DNA of 64,000 nt from Anaerolineae bacterium. Its GTDB lineage: Bacteria > Chloroflexota > Anaerolineae > Aggregatilineales > UBA2796. The notes under the pieces were generated by a model that was not told where the DNA came from, ran no database searches, and worked only from the letters and a program-made list of their open reading frames with translations. Location of the stretch: positions 124,001-188,000 of the forward strand of contig JAHBVJ010000008.1 in NCBI GenBank assembly GCA_019637615.1, read 5' to 3'. This document shows, piece after piece, positions 46,623 through 55,926 of the stretch (its first letter is position 1; each line of letters opens with the position of its first letter). The translations under genes and the position numbers were made by a program.

Positions 46623-47036
46623 TTAGGGTAGATGCACCCACAGAAACTGGTGAACTTTCTGCAAGCGATAAACAAACCGGAACAGCGGCGGGAAGGCTGG
46701 CATGGCTTGCGAAGTTGAGATGCTTTCAGGCCGTTCTAGTACGAATTCTTCGCCTCGCGTCTTGAGGATGCATTTCCCCGCCGCCATCACATTAAGACAC
46801 CAATCGACCTCAGACGCGTCTCCATAGAGCAGCGCCAGTACGAACCCATTACCGAGTGGAAAGGCAGTAACTGGCGTGTGGTATTCGCGTCCACTTTTGC
46901 GCCCTATGTGTTTCAGCAAGGAATATGCACGAAAACGTTCTCCAGAAATGCGGAGGAAAAACGCATTGGCACGTCGATTGGTGGGGCGGTTAGTGCGTAC
47001 AATTGGTCGTGAATGAGTTTGTGTGTTGTTTACCAT
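46623..47036 (-). CDS. Deazaflavin (F420)-dependent nitroreductase-like protein
   Basis: A 137-residue protein of the Ddn-like family, which binds F420 or a related flavin and reduces quinones or nitro-compounds. The features seen are HIGRKSGREYHTPV, ALLYGDASEVDWCLNVMAAGKC and the PLFRFVYRL tail. The start ATG 47036 gives a normal N-terminus. It is divergent from an HxlR regulator, which often controls such reductases. The exact cofactor cannot be read from the sequence. Confidence 0.85.
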   Translation of the reverse strand: MVNNTQTHSRPIVRTNRPTNRRANAFFLRISGERFRAYSLLKHIGRKSGREYHTPVTAFPLGNGFVLALLYGDASEVDWCLNVMAAGKCILKTRGEEFVLERPESISTSQAMPAFPPLFRFVYRLQKVHQFLWVHLP

Positions 47037-47154
47037 GATCGGGCTAACTTTCGTGATGTACACTTGATTGAGTGTCGCGGAGTTTCAACGGTACAAAGTC
47101 ACTATAATGACGTTATGAACTGGTCACAAGAAGGCACTAAAAAGTGGCGTGGGG

Positions 47155-47469
47155 ATGATGATGGAATTCGACGGGATGTTTTCAGTCAACAACCTAACCA
47201 AGTGCAAACTGCGCGGAAAGTGGGTGCCGCTGGTGGCATATTTGCTGCGGGATGGGCAGCCACACCACTACTCAGAACTCAAGCGGCAGATCAAGGGCGT
47301 CTCACAGAAAATGCTGACCCAAACACTGCGCCAACTGGAAATGGAAGGGATGGTCAGCCGCACGGTGCATCCGACCGTGCCGCCGACTGTGGAATATGCG
47401 TTGACGCCGGAAGGAATGCGTGCGCTCGCGCCGTTTCTGGCGATGGTGGAGAAGGTTGCCGAGGAGTGA
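47155..47469 (+). CDS. HxlR-family transcriptional regulator
   Basis: A 104-residue winged-helix regulator. The core is KLRGKWVPLVAYLLRDGQPHHYSELKR followed by ISQKMLTQTLRQLEMEGMV, matching HxlR. A cysteine just before the helix (KCKLRGKW) is in the place of the redox Cys of many family members. Several start codons cluster at 47149-47161; ATG 47155 is chosen. It is divergent from the deazaflavin reductase over a short gap and probably controls it. Confidence 0.9.
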   Translation: MMMEFDGMFSVNNLTKCKLRGKWVPLVAYLLRDGQPHHYSELKRQIKGVSQKMLTQTLRQLEMEGMVSRTVHPTVPPTVEYALTPEGMRALAPFLAMVEKVAEE

Positions 47470-47516
47470 AAATACTCGTGACGTTGAGAAAACGGTCAAG
47501 GTAACTTAAAGACCGG

Positions 47517-47978
47517 TTAAGGTCTATCTCTGGTGAATTCGCGCCAAGTAATCCAAATAAGGGCTACTAGCCAGATGGCAAAAAACGCGATCATGGAAGC
47601 TTCGATTCGTCGTAGATTACACAGAAATGCAAATATAAGGAATAAACACAAGAAGTGGGGAAACCGAAGGCAACGAAGTATCTGCCAACTCCAATCCATC
47701 TCATTCGGATCTTTCGTTTTCCACGTCATATTTATAGTTGGACTATAGAAGGCGGGATTGCGCTGTACATAGTCCATCGGCATAAACTCTTCTGGAAGCT
47801 GACTTTCTATCCCGATTACGTCATCCCAACCAAGTTCATATAAGCGTTGTACTGTTTTGCGATATTCCTGTACCAATTCATCCTGTATCTCAGGTTCATT
47901 GAAACTACCTCTCCATCGAGAAGCTAAAAGACTAAGGCTGATTTCTAATTGTTGTATTTCTTGATTTTGAGTATTCAT
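47517..47978 (-). CDS. Membrane protein, function unknown
   Basis: A 153-residue protein, AT-rich for the region. The N-terminal half is charged and predicted helical (EIQQLEISLSLLASRWRG). The second half has two hydrophobic helices (FPHFLCLFLIFAFLCNL and ASMIAFFAIWLVALIWIT). The ATG at 47978 is preferred because the longer form runs into the NUDIX gene. No family recognised. Its base composition suggests recent transfer. Confidence 0.5.
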   Translation of the reverse strand: MNTQNQEIQQLEISLSLLASRWRGSFNEPEIQDELVQEYRKTVQRLYELGWDDVIGIESQLPEEFMPMDYVQRNPAFYSPTINMTWKTKDPNEMDWSWQILRCLRFPHFLCLFLIFAFLCNLRRIEASMIAFFAIWLVALIWITWREFTRDRP

Positions 47979-48039
47979 AGCACCGTTTGTTTGACAACTA
48001 TCAGCTATGGACGGGGAAGCAGGCGCGCACAAACTGTAT

Positions 48040-48564
48040 CTACGTGAAATCGACATTCGGCGCGGGGGTGTCGGGGCTGTCCAATTGAGAGACGAACGAG
48101 GGGATGCCGAAGGGGATGGTTCCCGTGGCGAGCAGATTGGCGAGAGTCTTCAGTTCTTTAGGCCACACGGGCAGCGCCGAGACTTGATCGAGCGGAATCC
48201 AATGGGGCGGCGGGCGGGTCGGAGATTCGCGGCGGGGTGTGAGCGAGTCATCGATGGTATGCGCGTAAAGATAGACTTCAAGGCCGTAACCGATGCCTTC
48301 GCCTTCTTCGGGGAGTAGGCAATATTTGGGGACGACGAATTCGCGCAGGAAGGCCACATTCGTCACCTTGACCGCGATGCCCGTTTCTTCCAGCACCTCA
48401 CGTTCGCCACATTCAGACAAGCTCTCGTTTTGCTCCAAGCCTCCACCGGGGAGTCGCCAGCCATCGCCGGGGGATTCCGGTTCGAGCAGCAGCAGATCAT
48501 TGGCGTGCGTGACAAGCACGCGGGTGCGGACGTTATCGTAAACGTTGTGCGAAAAGATCGACAT
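48040..48564 (-). CDS. NUDIX hydrolase
   Basis: A 174-residue NUDIX enzyme that cleaves a nucleoside-diphosphate-linked substrate. The box GGGLEQNESLSECGEREVLEETG is intact (Gx5Ex7REUxEExGU with R-E-V-x-E-E). The N-terminus LVTHANDLLLLEPESPGDGWRLPGG is typical. The substrate cannot be inferred. It is the third of three genes on this strand with two GNAT proteins. Confidence 0.92.
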   Translation of the reverse strand: MSIFSHNVYDNVRTRVLVTHANDLLLLEPESPGDGWRLPGGGLEQNESLSECGEREVLEETGIAVKVTNVAFLREFVVPKYCLLPEEGEGIGYGLEVYLYAHTIDDSLTPRRESPTRPPPHWIPLDQVSALPVWPKELKTLANLLATGTIPFGIPSFVSQLDSPDTPAPNVDFT

Positions 48565-48594
48565 CGTGCCTCGCTGTTATGGCTGTTATAGCTG

Positions 48595-49176
48595 TTATGA
48601 CTTTGCGCCGTGCGAAGCGTGCCATTCGCGCCGGAGCAGACCGAAGTAATGTTCATCTTCCAAGCTGGTGCCCATGTCATAGCGTTCGCGCAGATTGCCC
48701 TCGTAGGTGAAGCCGAGCTTGAGCAGCAGTCCTTTGGAGCGTTCGTTGGCAATGTCGATGATGGCTTCGATGCGGTGTAACTCCATGTTCTCAAAGCCAT
48801 AGTCCAAGAGCGCCGTCATGGCTTCCGTCATCATGCCCTGCCCCCAGTAAGCGCGGTTGAGTTCGTAGCCTGTTTCGGCACGATTGTAGCCGTCGTCAAA
48901 GTGAAACAGACTGCACGATCCGATCAGGCGATCATCACCGCGCAGCGTGACGCCCCAGCGAATGGCCTCTTGCCGATTGAAGAAGGCGTGCAGACGGTGG
49001 ATCAGCGCACGCGTATCCTCGATGGTGCGGTGCGGCGGATGCCCGTAGTAGCGCGTGGTTTCTTCGTCGGACAAGATGCCGAAAAAGTCGTCGGCGTCGG
49101 ATAATTGAATCTGGCGCAGATGCAGTCGTGCGGTGGTCAACAATGGGAATTCGGCAAAGGTGGAGTCGATGGTCAT
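48595..49176 (-). CDS. GNAT acetyltransferase (RimJ/RimL-like)
   Basis: A 193-residue GNAT protein. It opens TARLHLRQIQLSDADDFFGILSD, has the acetyl-CoA pyrophosphate loop region RAYWGQGMMTEAM and the motif IANERSKGLLLKLGF. It closely matches RimJ/RimL-type enzymes that acetylate ribosomal or other N-termini. It overlaps the next GNAT upstream by four bases, so the two are coupled. Confidence 0.92.
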   Translation of the reverse strand: MTIDSTFAEFPLLTTARLHLRQIQLSDADDFFGILSDEETTRYYGHPPHRTIEDTRALIHRLHAFFNRQEAIRWGVTLRGDDRLIGSCSLFHFDDGYNRAETGYELNRAYWGQGMMTEAMTALLDYGFENMELHRIEAIIDIANERSKGLLLKLGFTYEGNLRERYDMGTSLEDEHYFGLLRREWHASHGAKS

Positions 49177-49991
49177 GAGGCGCTATCCTTGGCTTGCTCA
49201 TGTTCGTAACTGTAGAAGTAGGCGCACATGGTTGTGATCTGACGGAAGCCGTGTTTTTCCGTGATCGGACGGCTCATGCTGCCCGCATCGACGGTCACGA
49301 ATTTATAGCCACGCTCGGCGGCTTCGTGTGCGCGGACGTTGATCAGTTCGGTGTATAGGCCGCGATGGCGATAGTGCGGCAGCGTCGAACCCGCCCACAG
49401 ACTGGCGAAATCGTGCCCGCTGGACGGAAAACGTGTCCAGCCACAACTGGCGGGCTGACCATCGACGTAAGCAATGTACATGCTGACGCGGGCTGGATCA
49501 GCGCACATTTCGGTGTAGATCACGTTGAGCGCGCGCGACAAATCTTCCCCGAATGCGCCATTCAGGACGGCGAGCACATCGCTCACATCGTCGCCGGGAT
49601 GCTTGCGGCGAATATCGTGCTGAAGAGGCGCTTGCAGCGTGGCAGGCAGTGAATCGAGTTCCAGCACCATGATGGCGGAGTCTTCTTCATCCTTGGTGAA
49701 GCCATGCGCCAGCAAACGCTCGATCAGCAGGGGCGACACATCATGCGTGCAAAATTTCCATTCGAAGCCGCTGGACAAGGTGCGGAAATAGGCGACCTGT
49801 TCCTCGATCTGGGCGTCGATGGCAGCGGCGTCGGCGTGCTGTAGGCGGTCATACAAAACGAAACTGTAGCGCACGGGGGAGGGCGGCACATAGCGCACTA
49901 CCATGCCTGTGTCTTCGCGCTTGAACCCTACTAGATCGAGATTCATGCGTTCTTGCTCATCAAACAAGGCGCGAATCGCGTTAATGTCCAT
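49173..49991 (-). CDS. GNAT-family acetyltransferase
   Basis: A 272-residue protein. The C-terminal half holds the acetyl-CoA-binding RHRGLYTELINVRAHEAAERG and the tail SMSRPITEKHGF. The N-terminal half (about 1-130) is an extra domain, probably a degenerate GNAT fold. A GTG at 50015 would add eight residues; ATG 49991 (MDINAIRALFDEQERM) gives the usual family start. Substrate unknown. Confidence 0.82.
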   Translation of the reverse strand: MDINAIRALFDEQERMNLDLVGFKREDTGMVVRYVPPSPVRYSFVLYDRLQHADAAAIDAQIEEQVAYFRTLSSGFEWKFCTHDVSPLLIERLLAHGFTKDEEDSAIMVLELDSLPATLQAPLQHDIRRKHPGDDVSDVLAVLNGAFGEDLSRALNVIYTEMCADPARVSMYIAYVDGQPASCGWTRFPSSGHDFASLWAGSTLPHYRHRGLYTELINVRAHEAAERGYKFVTVDAGSMSRPITEKHGFRQITTMCAYFYSYEHEQAKDSAS

Positions 49992-50120
49992 CTTCCGAAA
50001 CTCGTATTTGTACACATTGCTGAAAGTTTCGCTTTATTTTCCGGCATAGTCGTCCAATGCGGAAGGGTCAAAAGTGATGTTACACTACCATGAATACTTT
50101 CATCCGGAGAGAGGTTTGCC

Positions 50121-51584
50121 ATGGCCTCCGATGCTTCGATCCAAACCAATCATCTGTTTGAGTCGTATCGGCTTTCGGCGTTTTACGATGAAATGCTCAG
50201 TAATGACGGGCTGCCACGCCAGCAGTATGCACGGTTGCATGAACGTCTATTGAACATGACACGGGCAGAACTGGATGACCGCCACCAGACTGCTGACCGC
50301 TCGTTCCTCAATCAAGGCATCACATTCACGGTGTACGGACGCGATGAAGGTATCGAGCGGATTTTCCCCTACGACATCTTGCCGCGTATCATCACGGGGC
50401 AAGAATGGGCGACCGTCGAGCGGGGGTTGCAGCAGCGGATCAGGGCGTTGAACCTATTCCTGCGCGATGTGTACCACGAAGGCAAAATCTTCCAAGATGG
50501 CATCGTCCCGCGCGATCTGGTGTATTCGTGCAAGCATTATCGGCGCGAGATGCGCGGAATCCACGTCCCGCGTGAGATTTATGTGATGGTCACAGGCACC
50601 GATCTGGTGCGCTTGGAAGACGGCAACTTCTACGTGCTGGAAGATAACTTGCGCGTGCCGAGCGGCGTTTCGTACATGTTGACGAATCGCCAAGTGATGC
50701 GCCGCGTGATGCCGGGGCTGTTTCAGGATTATGGGGTGAGGCCGATTGATCATTATGGACAGGTGCTGCTGGCGACGCTGCGCGAACTGGCACCCGATGA
50801 TCGCCCCGATCCGACCATCGTGTTGCTGACGCCGGGAGTCTTTAACTCGGCCTATTTTGAGCATACCTTCCTCGCACGGCAGATGGGCATTCAGTTGGTG
50901 GAAGGGCGTGATTTGCTGGTACACGACAATATTGTGTATATGCGCACGACTGCCGGACTGAAACGGGTGGACGTGATTTACCGTCGCGTCGATGACGACT
51001 TCCTCGATCCGCTGGCCTTCCGCCCCGACTCGATGCTCGGCGTAGCGGGCTTGTTCAACGCATACCGCGCGGGGAATGTGGCACTGGCAAACGCGATCGG
51101 GACGGGCGTGGCGGACGATAAGGCGATCTACGCGTATGTGCCGAAGATCATCCGTTACTATCTGGCGGAAGACCCGATTCTCGGCAATATTGAGACATAC
51201 CAGATGCAGCATGACGATGAGCGCGAACATACCATCGCCAACCTCGATAAGATGGTGGTCAAGGCGGTGGGCGAGTCGGGCGGCTACGGCATGTTGATCG
51301 GGCCGCACAGCACAGCCGCCGAACGTGAAGAATTCAAGCGGCGCATCATCGCTGATCCGCGTAACTACATCGCACAGCCAACGTTGAGTCTGTCGTGCGC
51401 GCCGTGCTTCATCGATGGGCAGGTGGAACCGCGCCACGTCGATCTGCGTCCCTATATTTTGTACGGCAAGGAAGGCGCGTCTATCGTTCCCGGTGGTTTG
51501 ACGCGTGTCGCGTTGCGACGCGGATCGCTGGTGGTGAATTCGTCACAGGGCGGCGGCAGCAAGGATACATGGGTGCTGGCGTAG
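50121..51584 (+). CDS. Circularly permuted ATP-grasp protein
   Basis: A 487-residue enzyme of the circularly permuted ATP-grasp (type 2) family, predicted to make amide bonds in small peptides. The features are [34 protein letters not shown], and the later [11 protein letters not shown] and [10 protein letters not shown] that form the permuted nucleotide site. The next gene, an alpha-E domain protein, is its usual partner. The third common partner, a transglutaminase-like protease, is not in the window. Chemistry is inferred from family. Confidence 0.9.
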   Translation: MASDASIQTNHLFESYRLSAFYDEMLSNDGLPRQQYARLHERLLNMTRAELDDRHQTADRSFLNQGITFTVYGRDEGIERIFPYDILPRIITGQEWATVERGLQQRIRALNLFLRDVYHEGKIFQDGIVPRDLVYSCKHYRREMRGIHVPREIYVMVTGTDLVRLEDGNFYVLEDNLRVPSGVSYMLTNRQVMRRVMPGLFQDYGVRPIDHYGQVLLATLRELAPDDRPDPTIVLLTPGVFNSAYFEHTFLARQMGIQLVEGRDLLVHDNIVYMRTTAGLKRVDVIYRRVDDDFLDPLAFRPDSMLGVAGLFNAYRAGNVALANAIGTGVADDKAIYAYVPKIIRYYLAEDPILGNIETYQMQHDDEREHTIANLDKMVVKAVGESGGYGMLIGPHSTAAEREEFKRRIIADPRNYIAQPTLSLSCAPCFIDGQVEPRHVDLRPYILYGKEGASIVPGGLTRVALRRGSLVVNSSQGGGSKDTWVLA

Positions 51585-51592
51585 GGAAGAAA

Positions 51593-51620
51593 AGTGCTGA
51601 GTGCTAAGTCCTTAGTGCTT
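51593..51620. repeat. Four-unit heptamer tandem repeat (array 4)
   Basis: AGTGCTG, AGTGCTA, AGTCCTT and AGTGCTT are contiguous; their complement matches the 5051 array units. The array starts nine bases after the ATP-grasp stop. Confidence 0.85.
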
Positions 51621-51670
51621 AGTAGAAGAAAAATGCGCGTAGATTAGGGTGGATTGGCGAGGGGGACGGG

Positions 51671-52621
51671 ATGCTGTCGAGAGTGGCGGATAACATGTAC
51701 TGGGTGGCGCGCTATCTGGAACGCGCCGAGCACAGCGCACGGCTGTTAGAGGTCAACCTGAACCAGAATCTAGAACGCTCGCCTGCCACCATCTCTGTGA
51801 GTTGGGACGAGATTCTGGACGCGATGCACAGTCCGCTTGCTAACACGGGCTTGACCAGCGTATACGAGATCACACGGGCGTTGGCCTTCGAGATGAAATA
51901 TCACGCTTCCATCGTCGCCTATATCGAAGCGGCACGTGAAAATGCACGGCAAGTGCGCGAACAGCTCAGTTCCGAGATGTGGGAGCAGCTCAACCAACTT
52001 TATTTGTATGCCAAACAGACGAGTATCGATGACATCTGGCACGAGCCGATGCCGTTCTTCCGCAATATCCGCGAAGGATCGCACTTGTTTCAGGGGATCA
52101 CCGACTCGACCATGAGTCACGGCGAAGGCTGGCAGTTCATCCAAGTTGGACGGTATATCGAGCGAGCAGGCTTGACGGCGCAATGGCTGAACGTGAAAAT
52201 GGCGAGTCTGAACGAGCATATCGCCAGCGCGGAAGACTTCCAAGAATGGGTCGGGATGCTCAAGTGCTGCACCGCGTTCGAAGCGTACTGCAAGGTTTAT
52301 ACAACGGATGTGCGTCCGTCACGGGTGGCGGAATTTCTGCTGCTGAATCGCGAGTTTCCACGCTCGATTGGCTTTTGCATCGACCAGATTCAACAAGCGC
52401 TGATGGAAATTTCCGAGTCGGCGGGCTTGCAAAAAAATAGCCGCGTGAATCGGTTGGCGGGCAAAGCGCGGGCAACCGTGGATTTCGGGCAAATCGATGA
52501 GATCATGGCAGATGGCCTCGCGTCGTTTTTGAACGGCATCCAAGAGCAATTCTTGCAGATTCACGGAGCCATCTACCAGACTTACATTACTTACAGCATC
52601 GAGTCGGCGCTGGCGAGTTAA
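51671..52621 (+). CDS. Alpha-E domain-containing protein (DUF403)
   Basis: A 316-residue all-helical protein opening MLSRVADNMYWVARYLERAEHSAR, the DUF403 hallmark. The conserved RENARQVREQLSSEMWEQLNQLY lies in the middle. It is found with circularly permuted ATP-grasp proteins in many bacteria. Its role in the proposed peptide-forming system is unknown. It ends with a four-base overlap with the convergent GNAT gene. Confidence 0.9.
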   Translation: MLSRVADNMYWVARYLERAEHSARLLEVNLNQNLERSPATISVSWDEILDAMHSPLANTGLTSVYEITRALAFEMKYHASIVAYIEAARENARQVREQLSSEMWEQLNQLYLYAKQTSIDDIWHEPMPFFRNIREGSHLFQGITDSTMSHGEGWQFIQVGRYIERAGLTAQWLNVKMASLNEHIASAEDFQEWVGMLKCCTAFEAYCKVYTTDVRPSRVAEFLLLNREFPRSIGFCIDQIQQALMEISESAGLQKNSRVNRLAGKARATVDFGQIDEIMADGLASFLNGIQEQFLQIHGAIYQTYITYSIESALAS

Positions 52622-53094
52622 AGCTCCTTGCGCATGTTGTACGAGGTGATCGCGTAGCCGACCTTCTGGTATAAGGAGAAGGCGGTCTGATTGTGCCCGA
52701 ACACATGCAAGGCGATGCTGTGCGCACCCAAACGACGCGCTTCGTCCTCGATGGCTAACATTGTCGCCGTGCCAAAGCCTTTGCCGCGCTGATCTTCATC
52801 GATAGCGATATCGTAAATAAAGGCCGAGGGCGGGTTGCGCTTGGATTGCAAATTGATCCAGATAATCCCGATGGAATTGCCCGATTCTGCATCGCGGATC
52901 GTGTAGAGATGTTGATCGGGCGTTTTTTCGCCCTGTGGCAGCAGTTGGTTGAAGACTGCTTGCGATTTTTCGAGCGATTCTTCCTTCGTCCAATAGCCAG
53001 CCCGCACATTTTCGTCGGCATAGTCCTGGATCGTTCTGGGCAAGTAAGCCTGATATTCGGCTTCGGTCATGGGCGTAAGCGTTACTGTTGACAT
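52618..53094 (-). CDS. GNAT acetyltransferase
   Basis: A 158-residue GNAT protein. The core DEDQRGKGFGTATMLAIEDEARRLG is the pyrophosphate-binding motif, and the tail NQTAFSLYQKVGYAITSYNMRKEL matches many small-molecule acetyltransferases. It overlaps the alpha-E gene by four bases at its C-terminus (convergent). Substrate unknown. Confidence 0.92.
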   Translation of the reverse strand: MSTVTLTPMTEAEYQAYLPRTIQDYADENVRAGYWTKEESLEKSQAVFNQLLPQGEKTPDQHLYTIRDAESGNSIGIIWINLQSKRNPPSAFIYDIAIDEDQRGKGFGTATMLAIEDEARRLGAHSIALHVFGHNQTAFSLYQKVGYAITSYNMRKEL

Positions 53095-53161
53095 TGTGTA
53101 GGTCTATTTCCTCGTTGATTCTCCGTGGGTAGTCCGTATAAGTGTACGCCACTTGTACACT

Positions 53162-53719
53162 TTAGTTACATGATACTAAAGTAGGAAATAGACGCTGTGC
53201 ATAGGTCTCCATATCATTCAGGCGCGTGGCAGGGAAGGTGAGTTGGAAGGCAGCTAGGCGCGTGTCGTTGACGGGATCGAGCCAGAAGCGTGTGCGGTAG
53301 TCTTGCCCCGTGTATTTCACCTTGAATTCATGCAAGATCAGGCCGTCTTTTTCACACTGCGCCGTGCGTTCCCAACTCTCATAACCACCGAGGCTGATGT
53401 TGAAAGCGTACGTATCGAGGTTGGCGCGCGTCAGGCCGCAGTTGTAGCGCAAGTAATCGAGATGCCCCATGCCGGTCGAGTCCCACCAGCGGGCGCTGAT
53501 GCTGTCGCCGTGATCGAGCGAGTCGCGCTGCCATGTGGCGGGTTCAAAAGCGGTACCGTAGGAAACGGCTTGCTGCATGTCCTGATCGGCAGGGATGGTG
53601 GTAGTGCATTTGCCGCTTCCTTGCGTGGTCTGGTAGGCGACCACGCCAACACCCACGATGAGCACCACGATGCTCGCTAGTAATGCCAGCTTCGCGTTGA
53701 TCCGCATAGGCCACCTCAT
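53162..53719 (-). CDS. Anchored or secreted protein, function unknown
   Basis: A 185-residue protein with an N-terminal membrane segment (KLALLASIVVLIVGVGVVAY) and a soluble part with four cysteines (GKCTTTIP, RYNCGLTR, AQCEKDGL, LVSCN), likely extracytoplasmic disulphides. ATG 53719 is used; ATG 53707, preceded at three bases by AGGTGG, is also possible. No family recognised. An 8-bp palindrome (53140-53162) at its stop may assist termination. Confidence 0.55.
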   Translation of the reverse strand: MRWPMRINAKLALLASIVVLIVGVGVVAYQTTQGSGKCTTTIPADQDMQQAVSYGTAFEPATWQRDSLDHGDSISARWWDSTGMGHLDYLRYNCGLTRANLDTYAFNISLGGYESWERTAQCEKDGLILHEFKVKYTGQDYRTRFWLDPVNDTRLAAFQLTFPATRLNDMETYAQRLFPTLVSCN

Positions 53720-53913
53720 GGATACTATTTGATTCAAATCACATTACACGACTCAGGATCGATGTACTCAATGGATGGGTATGGTCAAACGTCAGGAGCA
53801 TACTGTGATATTGTCCAGATTGCTCTCGGTCTGTATGCGTGCTAGGATCGCGGTAAAATGATGGTGCATTTTGCACAAGTGATTAGAGACTGTCCGTCAA
53901 CTAAAGGAACCTC

Positions 53914-54849
53914 ATGACAACGACTGTACCGCGTACTTCACTCACCCGTTTTGCATGGCTGTCCATCGGGGCGGCGGTGCTGACCATCGGTTTGAAGGCG
54001 TCGGCCTATCTGCTGACTGGATCAGTGGGATTGCTGTCTGATGCGCTCGAGTCGGGTGTGAATTTGATCGCGGCAATAGTCGCCCTCGGTGCGCTGGCGA
54101 TGGCTTCGCGTCCGGCAGATGAAGATCACACGTATGGGCACGACAAGATCGAGTATTTTTCCAGCGGCGTCGAAGGTGTGTTGATCCTCGTAGCGGCGTT
54201 GAGCATCGCGATCACCAGCATCGGTCGGCTGCGCGACCCGCAACCCTTGGAGCAGGTTGACCTCGGCTTGATCATTACGGTGGTAGCGTCGATCATCAAC
54301 TTCGGTGTGTCGCGGATACTGCTGCGGGCCAGCAAACAGCATGACTCGATCACGCTAGAGGCTGATTCTCATCACCTGATGACCGACGTATGGACATCTG
54401 GCGGCGTGATTTTGGGCGTGCTGGCAGTCGGCCTGACGGGCTGGCTGTGGCTCGATCCGATCATCGCGATGGCTGTAGCGATCAATATCGTGTGGTCAGG
54501 CGTGAAGCTAGTACGGGCGTCTGCGTTGGGATTGATCGATACGGCACTGCCTGCGCCAGAAATTGCCAAGGTGAAAACGATCTTAGAGAGTTACGCGCAT
54601 ATGGGCTTCCAGTGGCATGCGCTACGCACACGGCAGGCCGGCGCACGACGATTCGTGTTCTTCCATGTCCTCGTCCCCGGCAACTGGACGGTGCAAGCGG
54701 GGCACAACCTGCTGGAACAGATCGAGAGCGACATCCGCCGCGAGTTCCCGCTGGTGACGGTTTCCACGCACCTTGAGCCATTGGGCGATCCGGCGGCGAT
54801 GGCGGACGCAAAGCTGGATCGGGAGCCAGTGGGGGAACAGACCCCGTGA
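53914..54849 (+). CDS. Cation diffusion facilitator (CDF) efflux protein
   Basis: A 311-residue metal/proton antiporter with about six membrane helices. The second helix has [14 protein letters not shown] and the fifth [14 protein letters not shown] (HxxxD), which form the metal site. The second-helix residues (Glu/Asn rather than the usual His/Asp pair) place it in a subgroup, so the metal (Zn, Fe, Mn) is open. The cytoplasmic C-terminal domain [22 protein letters not shown] is present. The start ATG 53914 follows AAAGGAAC. Confidence 0.93.
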   Translation: MTTTVPRTSLTRFAWLSIGAAVLTIGLKASAYLLTGSVGLLSDALESGVNLIAAIVALGALAMASRPADEDHTYGHDKIEYFSSGVEGVLILVAALSIAITSIGRLRDPQPLEQVDLGLIITVVASIINFGVSRILLRASKQHDSITLEADSHHLMTDVWTSGGVILGVLAVGLTGWLWLDPIIAMAVAINIVWSGVKLVRASALGLIDTALPAPEIAKVKTILESYAHMGFQWHALRTRQAGARRFVFFHVLVPGNWTVQAGHNLLEQIESDIRREFPLVTVSTHLEPLGDPAAMADAKLDREPVGEQTP

Positions 54850-54970
54850 AAAAATTCGCCCCACGACAAATAATCGGGCGGGGATCGGAGAGTTGACGGT
54901 AAGATGTAGCTGCGTCTCGATCAGGCCGATAGCGCTATCCCGCCATGAATTGCCAAGGTCAGTACATCAG

Positions 54971-55573
54971 CTAGAGGCTCAGGAGTTTCTTCTTGGCGAT
55001 TTCAAACTCCTCTTCGGTAACGGCATGTTCCTTTTTGAGGTTGTTGAGCCGTTCCAATTCGCTAATCAAATCGATGTTTGTGGTTTCCTCCGCAAACATG
55101 GTTTCGGTGTCCGGCGCAAGGGAAAGCGGATCGGCAACCTTTTCGCGCAAGTAATCCACGAACTGTTGCAGTGGCTGCGGTTTAACTATCGATTCGAACA
55201 AGACCTTTTCGGAATCAAGATGGAGGATAAGCTTGGCGTTCTGGAACCAGTGGCTCTGTTCAAAGATAATTTTTCGAATGCTGCTGTATGAAATCTCACG
55301 GTAGAGCGGATGCGATCCGATCGTCGCGTTGCCTATGGCGGTGACAAAAAGTAAGCGGCGATTGGTGATCCATAAAAAGCCAACAAGGGAAACAGCCGCT
55401 TGATATTGCATCGAGACGAGCATAACACGTTCGGGTATCTCCTCCAGTTTGAAGGCGGCTATCGCGTATTTGAGACCTTTGTCGGTATCAACCAGCGAAT
55501 TAACCTCAGTGCGAGGTTGATCGGGGAAACACAAATACAATGCTTGACGAACTGCGCCTACCTTTCCAAGCAT
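54971..55573 (-). CDS. PH-like domain protein with C-terminal SHOCT motif
   Basis: A 200-residue cytoplasmic protein. The middle (about 50-140) resembles bacterial PH domains (VMLVSMQYQAAVSLVGFLWITNRRLLFVT..). The C-terminal 30 residues ELERLNNLKKEHAVTEEEFEIAKKKLL are a SHOCT motif, which mediates oligomerisation. AGGAGGT at 55578-55584 lies five bases upstream of the ATG at 55573 and decides the start over a longer frame. Function unknown; such proteins often report on membranes or stress. Confidence 0.8.
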   Translation of the reverse strand: MLGKVGAVRQALYLCFPDQPRTEVNSLVDTDKGLKYAIAAFKLEEIPERVMLVSMQYQAAVSLVGFLWITNRRLLFVTAIGNATIGSHPLYREISYSSIRKIIFEQSHWFQNAKLILHLDSEKVLFESIVKPQPLQQFVDYLREKVADPLSLAPDTETMFAEETTNIDLISELERLNNLKKEHAVTEEEFEIAKKKLLSL

Positions 55574-55926
55574 AGCTACCTCCTGTTTCGGGTCGCGCCT
55601 TGTCTCGATCAGGCAGCTACTCACTCGCGCGTTTGAACATACTCATGAGATGGTGAGCAAAACTGCCCAATGTCTCAACATTTATCTTCATTATAGGATG
55701 GTTTCCTTTACGCATCAATAAGCGCACGGAGATGGTGTACATTATCCGATAATTCGCAGGAAGGTTATTCAGCTTCCGTGGTGGAGGGACACTGAGTCCC
55801 GACGCTGATGCAGTGTGTCAAAGGACTCAGGAGATAGTCAGAAAATGCGATCATGATCGGGTGCAGAAACGGCGTTGGAAGTGGCCTTGAACTTCTCACT
55901 GTTAAGTCTTCTCGCCACTGTCGTTC
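55574..55926. other. Intergenic gap, no recognised feature
   Basis: About 350 bases between the PH-SHOCT start and the SDR stop. It contains the PH-SHOCT ribosome site at its left end, and nothing else that I recognise. No gene or repeat was noticed. Confidence 0.5.
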
